Positions 1 to 4,901 of a stretch of 6,105 nucleotides of DNA are shown piece by piece. The DNA lies in assembly GCA_023424725.1 (NCBI GenBank), contig JAFADQ010000420.1, positions 1 through 6,105 on the forward strand. The letters run 5' to 3'. A program made the position numbers and the translations under genes. The notes under the pieces are model-generated. The model was not told the DNA's origin, searched no databases, and worked only from the letters and a program-made list of their open reading frames with translations. Source of the stretch: Bacteroidota bacterium. GTDB lineage: Bacteria > Bacteroidota > Bacteroidia > Cytophagales > Hymenobacteraceae. Each line of letters opens with the position of its first letter. Within the stretch, counting starts at the first letter, position 1.

Positions 1-306
1 CACCATATCCGCTATCAGGTTTGCCGTGGCCGGAAACTGCATGTCGGGGGTGGTGGTGGCGCAGATCAGAAGATCTATATCTTCTGGATTGGTGTTGGTT
101 TTGCGAAGCAGCTCCAGCACGGCGGGGGCTGCCATGTGCGAGGTGCCTTTGTCTTCTCCTTTTAAAATGCGGCGCTCTTTAATGCCGGTGCGGGAGGTTA
201 TCCACTCGTCGTTTGTCTCTACCATTCGCTCTAATTCCTGGTTAGTGAGCACATATTCAGGAACATAACCGCTTACTCCGGTAATGGCAGCAGTAATTTT
301 TGACAT
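1..306 (-). CDS. fabH: Beta-ketoacyl-ACP synthase III (FabH), N-terminal 102 codons, truncated by window edge
   Basis: FabH condenses acetyl-CoA (or a branched starter) with malonyl-ACP, the first step of type II fatty-acid synthesis in the cytoplasm. The visible part begins MSKITAAITGVSGYVPE and has the family hallmark TNDEWI at residues 31-36, followed by SRTGIKERRI (38-47) and the core strand IDLLICATTTPD (77-88). The catalytic Cys (Cys112 in E. coli), His and Asn lie beyond the left edge, so activity cannot be judged here. The ATG at 306-304 fits the usual FabH N-terminus. It has no Shine-Dalgarno; the leader instead carries CCCCTCCT. The gene starts 21 nt after the plsX stop and is probably the last visible gene of the DUF177-rpmF-plsX-fabH transcript. 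The family call is firm; a sister KASIII paralogue cannot be excluded from a third of the protein. Confidence 0.93.
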   Translation of the reverse strand, partial: MSKITAAITGVSGYVPEYVLTNQELERMVETNDEWITSRTGIKERRILKGEDKGTSHMAAPAVLELLRKTNTNPEDIDLLICATTTPDMQFPATANLIADMV

Positions 307-327
307 TGGATAGGAGGGGATTAAAAT

Positions 328-1284
328 TTAAATGCTGGTTTTTACGCTGTATGCGTTTTTGATTTTTACAGAAATTTCTGATTCGATCATTTGCCGGGCA
401 AGCTCTAACATGTTAGAAACCGCCAGCGGGCTCGATACGCCGTGCGCGATCAGTACGTTGCCCTGAACTCCAAGAATAGGGCTTGCGCCAACAGATTCGT
501 AGTTAAAGCGATCGAAATAATCGTCCTGCATGCCACGTTTGTGCATAATGTCGTAGATCGATTCGGCCATTTTCAGCACCACGTTTCCTGTAAAGCCATC
601 GCACACAATTACATCGGCTTTTTCGTTAAAAAGGTCGCGCCCTTCTACATTACCGATAAAATTAATGCGGGAGTTGGCCTTTAAGAGTTTGTAAGCCGGT
701 TGGGTAACTATTGTTCCTTTGCCTTCTTCTTCGCCCAGGTTCATAAGGCCTACTTTTGGGTTTTCTATATGCAGCACGTGCCTGGCATATAAAGAGCCCA
801 GTTCGCCAAATTGCTCCAGCACTTCGGGTTTGCAATCGGCATTTGCGCCAACATCCAGAATAACGCCAAAGCTGCCGTCTTCTTTCGGTACGAAACCGGC
901 TATGGCGGGCCTTAAAATGCCCTCTATAGCTTTTACGCTAAACATAGAGCCTACCATCATGGCGCCGGTGTTACCCGCGCTGCAAAATGCCTTCGCTGCG
1001 CCTGCCTTAAGCAAACCAAACCCGACTGCAATAGACGAGTTTGGTTTTTGCTGAAGTGCTTTGGTTGGGTGCTCACCCATTTGTATTACCTCCGAGGCCG
1101 GCTGCACGCTTATGTTCAGCTCGGCAATATCGGTTTCCTTGTCCAGAATAGCCTGAATGGCGGCAGGATCGCCTACCAGTACAATACCGACATCGGCCGG
1201 AAGTTGACGGGCAGCCAGAATTGCACCTTCCACAATCGCCTGTGGGGCAAAATCGCCCCCCATTGCGTCTAAGGCTATTTTCAT
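328..1284 (-). CDS. plsX: Phosphate acyltransferase PlsX
   Basis: PlsX converts acyl-ACP plus phosphate to acyl-phosphate, the donor used by PlsY to acylate glycerol-3-phosphate, and so begins phospholipid synthesis at the inner face of the membrane. The 318-residue product is complete and close to the usual family length. Recognisable blocks in order are DAMGGDFAP (6-14), GEHPTKA (70-76), PNSSIAVGFGLLKAG (81-95), CSAGNTGAMM (101-110), LDVGAN (143-148), NPKVGLMNLGEEEGKG (175-190), GNVEGRDLF (211-219), CDGFTGNVVLK (228-238) and a C-terminal ILGVQG...HGVSS segment (270-285). The ATG at 1284 places MKIALDAMGGD at the N-terminus, as expected, and no Shine-Dalgarno precedes it. It lies 57 nt after rpmF and 21 nt before fabH on the same strand, the classical rpmF-plsX-fabH order. 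No damage or missing motif is seen. Confidence 0.97.
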   Translation of the reverse strand: MKIALDAMGGDFAPQAIVEGAILAARQLPADVGIVLVGDPAAIQAILDKETDIAELNISVQPASEVIQMGEHPTKALQQKPNSSIAVGFGLLKAGAAKAFCSAGNTGAMMVGSMFSVKAIEGILRPAIAGFVPKEDGSFGVILDVGANADCKPEVLEQFGELGSLYARHVLHIENPKVGLMNLGEEEGKGTIVTQPAYKLLKANSRINFIGNVEGRDLFNEKADVIVCDGFTGNVVLKMAESIYDIMHKRGMQDDYFDRFNYESVGASPILGVQGNVLIAHGVSSPLAVSNMLELARQMIESEISVKIKNAYSVKTSI

Positions 1285-1341
1285 GCAGGAGTTTAGTGAG
1301 GAGTTACAGAAATCGGATAATACAAGGGAGCAGGTGTGGCC

Positions 1342-1554
1342 TTATTCGGCTGCCGGAGCAGCGGCTTCTGGCTTATAGTTAGAAATGGCTATTTTGCCTT
1401 TGTAGTAAAGGTCGCCATTCGACACATAAGCTCTGTGAAACAGGTGCGGCTCGCCGGTTGTAGCACACACAGCAATAGTTTGCTCTGTAGCCTTGTAGTG
1501 AGTTCTGCGTTTGTCTCTGCGGGTTTTGGAAATTTTCCGTTTAGGATGTGCCAT
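1342..1554 (-). CDS. rpmF: 50S ribosomal protein bL32
   Basis: bL32 is a small basic protein of the large ribosomal subunit. The 70-residue product starts MAHPKRKISKTRRDKRRTHY, the family's rRNA-binding Lys/Arg-rich N-terminus, and continues with the GEPHLFHRAY block (34-43) and the YYKGKIAI strand (50-57). Only one cysteine is present (residue 30), so this is the form lacking the CxxC zinc pairs found in some bL32 proteins. The C-terminal tail (63-70, EAAAPAAE) is an Ala/Pro-rich extension. The ATG at 1554 follows an A-rich, Shine-Dalgarno-free leader (CCAAACAATAA). The gene lies 44 nt after the DUF177 stop and 57 nt before plsX, in the conserved DUF177-rpmF-plsX order. No separate promoter motif is visible in the 44-nt gap. 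Confidence 0.97.
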   Translation of the reverse strand: MAHPKRKISKTRRDKRRTHYKATEQTIAVCATTGEPHLFHRAYVSNGDLYYKGKIAISNYKPEAAAPAAE

Positions 1555-1598
1555 TTTATTGTTTGGTAATCTGTTTTATGTAATTTGTTTATATTCGT

Positions 1599-2150
1599 TT
1601 AATTGTCGGAGATGTTACGCAGCGCGTCCCAGCGTGGGTCGGGCTTGTCGTCGGTATCATCTTCGTCGTCTATCATGCCGCGGTCGGTAGAGGTAGAAAA
1701 GATCAGGATATCTTCGTCAGAATCCGGATCGTCTTCGGCCTGGTAGCGCGGGTGCAGCTTTTTCATGGGTACGGCCAATCCGATGTAATCGAACAGGTCC
1801 TGGGCCACATTAATGCTCTGTGTATCGGGGGTGATCTGCAACATATCCTCCGACAGCACCTTTGCTTCGTCGCCGAATTTCAGAATCAATTCTTCCTGCA
1901 CATCTATCGGGTGCATAAATTCCTCAAGGCTGCGGTCGCAGGTAAGCTGTATTTCGCCTTTAATAGAGATGTGCAGTGTAATCAGCCGTTCGGTTTTATC
2001 AAGGTCTATTACAGCCTTCAGGTCGCCTTTGGTGATGTACGATTGGTCGAAAAGAGCGAAGAAATCGTCGTCCAGATTAAACTCGAACCGGTGGGTTTTG
2101 AGGCTTAATTTGGCCAGATTTATATCGTATTTTTTTAACTCGTTCTGCAC
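1599..2150 (-). CDS. DUF177 / YceD family protein (23S rRNA accumulation), GTG start
   Basis: This family, encoded next to rpmF in many bacteria, has been linked to 23S rRNA accumulation and large-subunit biogenesis in E. coli and chloroplasts; the biochemical role is unclear. The 183-residue product has the family's N-terminal KKYDINLAKLSLKTHRFEF (6-24), the FFALF segment (30-34), the ITLHISIKGEIQLTCDR core (57-73), and a C-terminal PRWDALRNI (172-180) after a strongly acidic linker (140-170). The core usually reads CxxC; here it is Cys71-Asp-Arg-Ser74, so the second Cys is absent. The start is GTG (2150-2148): an in-frame TAA lies two codons upstream and no ATG occurs early enough to keep the N-terminal motif. 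It is the first gene of the rpmF-plsX-fabH cluster and has a candidate promoter just upstream. Family assignment is firm; function is inferred from homologues. Confidence 0.9.
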   Translation of the reverse strand: MQNELKKYDINLAKLSLKTHRFEFNLDDDFFALFDQSYITKGDLKAVIDLDKTERLITLHISIKGEIQLTCDRSLEEFMHPIDVQEELILKFGDEAKVLSEDMLQITPDTQSINVAQDLFDYIGLAVPMKKLHPRYQAEDDPDSDEDILIFSTSTDRGMIDDEDDTDDKPDPRWDALRNISDN

Positions 2151-2170
2151 AGTTCTTTAATTGCAAGCTG

Positions 2171-2178
2171 CAAAATTA
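2171..2178 (-). promoter_or_regulatory. Candidate -7 promoter box for the DUF177-rpmF-plsX-fabH cluster
   Basis: On the minus strand the sequence reads TAATTTTG, an exact match to the Bacteroidota -7 consensus TAnnTTTG, ending 20 nt before the GTG start. Transcription would then begin about 14-16 nt before the gene. At the expected -33 position there is only a T tract (CTTTTT, no TTTG), so half of the bipartite promoter is weak. The position fits the start of a four-gene transcript, and no similar box was found in the gaps inside the cluster. Confidence 0.45.
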
Positions 2179-2329
2179 ACAATTTGCGCACACATTAAAA
2201 AGTTTGCGCTCCGGATATTACTAATTTAATGTCTGAATAAGCGAATAAAGGCAGCCAAGGTTGCATTTTTCCTTTTTCTAATGCTGAATTAATGGAAATG
2301 GTTCGGTTGTGATGTATTGTTTTCTTTCA

Positions 2330-2463
2330 CCTCACCCCAAACCCCTCTCCAAAATGAGAGAGGCTTATTTCGTGCTCCCCAGATTTGTTTTATTAAAAAT
2401 AATTGAATTTGCCGGAGGCTCCTTTTTCTCCCCTCTCATTTTGGAGAGGGGCCGGGGGTGAGG
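2330..2463. repeat. 134-bp palindromic interspersed repeat, copy 1 (REP/MITE-like)
   Basis: The element begins CCTCACCCC and ends GGGGGTGAGG. Its outer arms, 2330-2358 and 2435-2463, are inverted repeats matching at 26 of 29 positions. The right end also folds alone: CCCCTCTC (2430-2437), a 6-nt loop, GAGAGGGG (2444-2451). The matching left hairpin is slightly damaged (GAGAGAGG). The centre is AT-rich (about 2388-2406), and a TGCCGGAGGCTCC block precedes the right hairpin. It lies in the same orientation as copy 2 at 4718-4855 and shares an identical first 25 nt. It holds no ORF or transposase. It sits 51 nt past the pdxA stop and about 180 nt upstream of the DUF177 start. The family was not identified; a non-autonomous mobile or REP-type element is the best reading. 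Confidence 0.85.
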
Positions 2464-2514
2464 CTTTACGATTTACCTTGCAACACCTCGTTTTTTGCCC
2501 GTTGCAGCCTATGT

Positions 2515-3612
2515 TTACTTACTCAGGGCGTACTCCGGCGTAAAAGCGCGTTGTTTGTAAATGTCGCAGGCAGCGTACAGGGCTTCGCGGAACGAGGTTT
2601 CTATGGCCAGGCCTTTGCCGGCAATGTCGTAAGCGGTGCCGTGGTCGGGCGAGGTGCGCACAACAGATAAGCCAGCCGTAAAATTTACTCCCGAATCGAA
2701 GGCGAGTGTTTTAAACGGCACCAAACCCTGGTCGTGGTATGTGGCCATAGTGCCGTCGAATTTTTTCCAGGCGCCGGTAGCGAAAAAGCCGTCGGCAGGG
2801 TAGGGGCCGTATACCAGCATTCCTTTTTCGCGCAGCTCTTTTATAACGGGCAAAATAATTTCTTTCTCTTCGGTGCCCAGCAAACCGTTTTCGCCGGCAT
2901 GCGGGTTAAGACCCAAAACGGCCATGCGCGGCTTCAGAATACCGAAATCTTTTTGCAGCGACCCGGCCAGCAGCAGCAGTTTAGTGCGCAATAGTTTAGC
3001 CGTAATGCGCTGCGCCACGTCTTTTAGCGGCACGTGCCCGGTAAGCGTAGCCACCCGCAATTGGCCGCTCACAAGCAGCATCAGGCTTTCTTCGGCTTTA
3101 AAATAGCTGGTGAAAAACTCTGTATGCCCCGGAAATTTAAACTCGTCTGACTGAATATTATCTTTATCTATAGGCGCGGTAACAACGGCATCTATCTTTC
3201 CGGCCTCTAAATATTTAGATGCCATTTGTATAGATAGCAGCGCGCATTTTCCCGATTCGGGAGTTGGCTTGCCGGGCGTAGGGTTATAATCTTCTTCCCA
3301 GCAATTTACCATGTTTACCTTGCGGCCCGAAAGCGGCTCGTCGGGGCGGGTTTGCGAAAAATGAAGTTGCTCGGGTTGGGGTAGTTTGCTGTCTTTTTCG
3401 GTTGCGGCGGCCTGGTTTTCGGTGCCCGCAGGTTTTTGCTCGCCTTGCGTGGCCTTGCGCAGCTTGTTAAAGAGCCGCCCCGAGCCAAAAATTACCGGCG
3501 TGCAAAAAGTAAGAATGCGCGGGTCTGATACGGTTTTAAGAATAATCTCGGGCCCGATGCCGTTAAAATCGCCTATCGTGATGCCAATAAAAGGCTTGGT
3601 TCGCTTGTCCAT
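2515..3612 (-). CDS. pdxA: 4-hydroxythreonine-4-phosphate dehydrogenase PdxA
   Basis: PdxA oxidises 4-phosphohydroxy-L-threonine with NAD+; the product is used by PdxJ to form pyridoxine 5'-phosphate (DXP-dependent vitamin B6 synthesis, cytoplasm). From the ATG at 3612 the protein has 365 residues. Motifs in order are GITIGDFNGIGPEI (10-23), TAPIDKDN (145-152), PGHTEFF (161-167), HVPLKDV (193-199), GLNPHAGENG (234-243), GPYPADGFF (269-277), YHDQGLVPFK (292-301), GVNFTAGL (308-315) and RTSPDHGTAYDIAGKG (319-334). His193, His238 and His293 match the three E. coli metal ligands (His166, His211, His266) with identical 45- and 55-residue spacing. A polar, low-complexity linker (about 52-95) makes the N-terminal half longer than in E. 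coli. An in-frame TTG at 3711 would add 33 residues but is rejected, because that stretch contains the promoter. Divergent from ksgA. Confidence 0.96.
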   Translation of the reverse strand: MDKRTKPFIGITIGDFNGIGPEIILKTVSDPRILTFCTPVIFGSGRLFNKLRKATQGEQKPAGTENQAAATEKDSKLPQPEQLHFSQTRPDEPLSGRKVNMVNCWEEDYNPTPGKPTPESGKCALLSIQMASKYLEAGKIDAVVTAPIDKDNIQSDEFKFPGHTEFFTSYFKAEESLMLLVSGQLRVATLTGHVPLKDVAQRITAKLLRTKLLLLAGSLQKDFGILKPRMAVLGLNPHAGENGLLGTEEKEIILPVIKELREKGMLVYGPYPADGFFATGAWKKFDGTMATYHDQGLVPFKTLAFDSGVNFTAGLSVVRTSPDHGTAYDIAGKGLAIETSFREALYAACDIYKQRAFTPEYALSK

Positions 3613-3618
3613 GTAAAA

Positions 3619-3652
3619 CAAAGGTAGAAAGAATAGAAGGTATATAGCAAAA
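3619..3652 (-). promoter_or_regulatory. Bacteroidota-type promoter of pdxA, near-leaderless
   Basis: On the minus strand TTTTG (3652-3648) is followed by 21 nt and then TACCTTTG (3626-3619). This fits both halves of the Bacteroidota promoter consensus (TTTG, 19-21 nt, TAnnTTTG). Only 6 nt separate the -7 box from the pdxA ATG at 3612, so the predicted transcription start falls at or within a few bases of the start codon. A leaderless or almost leaderless mRNA is inferred. The promoter also supports ATG 3612 over the upstream TTG 3711 as the true start. Confidence 0.7.
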
Positions 3653-3736
3653 TTGATTGTTGGTTGTTGATGGCTGATTGTTGGACTGAGGTTTTGGGCT
3701 GCGACGGGCAAATATGTGGGCGCTGCAAGCGAAATG

Positions 3737-3851
3737 TCTGAATCAGAATTTTCGGAATTTAAGAATTGTCAGAATATGCTTTGGAGGTAAAAAATATAGC
3801 CGTTATAAATCAATTCCGGAAATTCTTTAATCCCGTAAATTCTGATTCAGA
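3737..3851. repeat. 115-bp inverted repeat with phased AATTC units in the pdxA/ksgA divergent region
   Basis: Arms 3737-3776 and 3812-3851 are inverted repeats matching at 34 of 40 positions. The outer 15 bp (TCTGAATCAGAATTT and its complement) are perfect, and a 35-nt loop (3777-3811) separates the arms. Each arm has GAATT/AATTC units at 9-, 8- and 9-nt spacing: left starts at 3746, 3755, 3763 and 3772; right at 3812, 3821, 3829 and 3838, one of the right units being imperfect. No coding frame is credible. The structure resembles AATTC-rich palindromic interspersed repeats that I recall from Bacteroidota intergenic regions, but the family assignment is from memory. It lies between, and does not overlap, the two divergent promoters. 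A symmetric regulatory site is the alternative. Confidence 0.75.
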
Positions 3852-3900
3852 AAAATTATCAACAAACAACATTCAGCAACCATCTACACATCAACCCAAA

Positions 3901-3933
3901 TTTGTCGTAGCTTGCAGCCTGAAGCGATTTTTG
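3901..3933 (+). promoter_or_regulatory. Candidate promoter of ksgA, near-leaderless
   Basis: TTTG (3901-3904), a 21-nt spacer and GATTTTTG (3926-3933) match the Bacteroidota bipartite promoter, with one mismatch in the -7 box (G for the first T of TAnnTTTG). Seven nt separate the box from the ksgA ATG at 3941. Spacer length and distance to the ATG almost equal those of the facing pdxA promoter (21 and 6 nt), which strengthens the call. A very short or absent 5' leader is inferred. Confidence 0.5.
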
Positions 3934-3940
3934 CCCGTTT

Positions 3941-4717
3941 ATGGTTACTCCCAAAAAGCATCTTGGCCAGCATTTTTTAACAGACGATGGCATTGCCAAG
4001 CAAATTGTAGATCAGCTTTCGGTAACGGAGCAGGTAAGGCCGGTGCTCGAGATAGGCCCCGGAACCGGCGTGCTTACCAAATACCTTCTGAAGCGGCAAG
4101 ATTTGGCCCTCACAGCCCTGGATATAGACAAAGAATCGATTGTTTACCTTAAAGAACATTTCCCCGAACTGGGCGATAACATTGTAGAAGCCGATTTTCT
4201 GCAAACCGATCTGCGGAAGATAACAGACGGCGAATTCGCGATCATTGGTAATTTCCCGTATAATATTTCGTCGCAGATTTTCTTTAGGGTGCTGGAATAT
4301 AAGAACCAGATAACCGAGGTGGTGGGCATGTTGCAAAAAGAAGTGGCAGAAAGGTTGGCATCGCCTCCTGGCTCGCGCGATTACGGCATTTTAAGTGTGT
4401 TGCTGCAGGCATATTATACCGTAGAGTATTGCTTTACCGTGCCTCCGCATGTGTTTAACCCGCCGCCAAAAGTAAATTCGGGCGTAATAAAAGTACTGCG
4501 GAACGATGTACAGAAACTGGATTGCGACGAAGTTTTATTTAAACGCGTTGTAAAACAAGCCTTTAGCACACGCCGCAAAACCTTGCGCAACGCGTTAAAG
4601 CCAATGGGATTAACCGATGAGTTTCTGGCGCAACCGATTTTAGATAAACGCGCCGAGCAATTATCGGTGCAGGATTTTATCGGCCTCACACAACAAATAG
4701 GAAAAACCCGGAAATAA
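3941..4717 (+). CDS. rsmA: 16S rRNA (adenine1518-N6/adenine1519-N6)-dimethyltransferase KsgA/RsmA
   Basis: KsgA (RsmA) transfers four methyl groups from S-adenosylmethionine to two adjacent adenines in the 3'-terminal hairpin of 16S rRNA, a late checkpoint in 30S maturation. The 258-residue protein is full length. It shows the N-terminal KKHLGQHFLTD (5-15), SAM-binding motif I VLEIGPGTGVLT (35-46), acidic motif DID (61-63), EADFL (83-87), the catalytic NFPY (104-107) in GNFPYNISSQI, the PPHVFNPPPKVNSGVI block (168-183) and the C-terminal FSTRRKTLRNAL (208-219). The ATG at 3941 gives the expected MVTPKKHLGQHF start and has no Shine-Dalgarno. It is divergent from pdxA; in E. coli pdxA and rsmA are adjacent too, but co-directional. 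A palindromic repeat begins at the base after the TAA, and mgtE follows 184 nt downstream on the same strand. Confidence 0.97.
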   Translation: MVTPKKHLGQHFLTDDGIAKQIVDQLSVTEQVRPVLEIGPGTGVLTKYLLKRQDLALTALDIDKESIVYLKEHFPELGDNIVEADFLQTDLRKITDGEFAIIGNFPYNISSQIFFRVLEYKNQITEVVGMLQKEVAERLASPPGSRDYGILSVLLQAYYTVEYCFTVPPHVFNPPPKVNSGVIKVLRNDVQKLDCDEVLFKRVVKQAFSTRRKTLRNALKPMGLTDEFLAQPILDKRAEQLSVQDFIGLTQQIGKTRK

Positions 4718-4855
4718 CCTCACCCCAAACCCCTCTCCAAAAGAGAGGGGCTTAAATGGGGCTTCGCATAGTGGTTTTATTTTAAAATAAATAAGCTAAA
4801 TATGCCGAAGGCTCCGAATTCTCCCCTCTCATTTGGAGAGGGGTTGGGGGTGAGG
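4718..4855. repeat. 138-bp palindromic interspersed repeat, copy 2 (REP/MITE-like)
   Basis: This is the second copy of the element at 2330-2463, in the same orientation. Outer arms 4718-4741 and 4832-4855 match as inverted repeats at 23 of 24 positions. Each end also folds separately: CCCCTCTC/GAGAGGGG at 4730-4737 with 4743-4750, and at 4823-4830 with 4836-4843. The centre is a perfect 16-bp palindrome, TTTATTTTAAAATAAA (4776-4791). Flanking blocks GGGGCTTCGCAT and ATGCCGAAGGCTCC are also partly complementary, so nearly the whole element is one palindrome. Shared with copy 1 are the first 25 nt, GGCTTA, GTTTTATT, GCCG(A/G)AGGCTCC and the right hairpin. The first base directly follows the ksgA stop, and the last lies 46 nt before the mgtE start. 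No clear target-site duplication is visible. Confidence 0.85.
4730..4750 (+). terminator. Possible ksgA 3' hairpin (terminator or RNA-stabilising), part of repeat copy 2
   Basis: A perfect 8-bp GC-rich stem, CCCCTCTC pairing with GAGAGGGG around the loop CAAAA, starts 12 nt after the ksgA stop. It could stop or pause RNA polymerase or protect the ksgA mRNA 3' end. The following bases, CTTAAATGG, are not a T run, so it is not a canonical intrinsic terminator. It also belongs to a repeat element rather than to ksgA itself. The role is inferred from position only. Confidence 0.3.
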
Positions 4856-4901
4856 TGAAAAAAATAAAAGTTCGCACAGCCAAATTCGCGTAATACGAGT
4901 T

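Noticed and set aside
719..1054. Plus-strand open frames inside plsX (and similar antisense frames in rpmF, DUF177, pdxA and ksgA)
   Set aside because: They lie opposite genes with clear family motifs, have no recognisable domains, and reflect the codon bias of the real strand.
2161..2187. Small palindromes TTGCA-AGC-TGCAA and GCAAA...TTTGC around the DUF177 -7 box, as an operator
   Set aside because: Arms are only 5 bp in AT-rich DNA, so chance is likely.
2479..2506. TGCAAC...GTTGCA stem after the pdxA stop, as an intrinsic terminator
   Set aside because: The stem is 6 bp with a 16-nt loop, and no T run follows on the minus strand.
3613..3711. N-terminal extension of pdxA from TTG 3711, containing a hydrophobic run that mimics a signal or membrane segment
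   Set aside because: The start would be TTG, PdxA is a cytosolic enzyme that normally begins just before GITxGD, and the extension is translated through the strong promoter at 3619-3652.
3766..4152. Plus-strand frame of 128 codons spanning the inverted repeat and the start of ksgA
   Set aside because: It crosses repeat and promoter sequence and reads ksgA in the wrong frame; no protein signature is present.
2330..4855. CRISPR-like repeats
   Set aside because: There are only two copies, separated by whole genes, and each is a long palindrome; no regular spacers and no cas genes.
4844..4874. Weak mgtE promoter, TTG (4844-4846), 20 nt, AAAGTTCG (4867-4874)
   Set aside because: The -7 box matches only 4 of the 6 fixed positions of TAnnTTTG; too weak to annotate, though it cannot be excluded.
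4718..4901. Mg2+ riboswitch (M-box type) upstream of mgtE
   Set aside because: The leader is occupied by an element also found at 2330-2463 next to unrelated genes, and no M-box-like conserved core was recognised.
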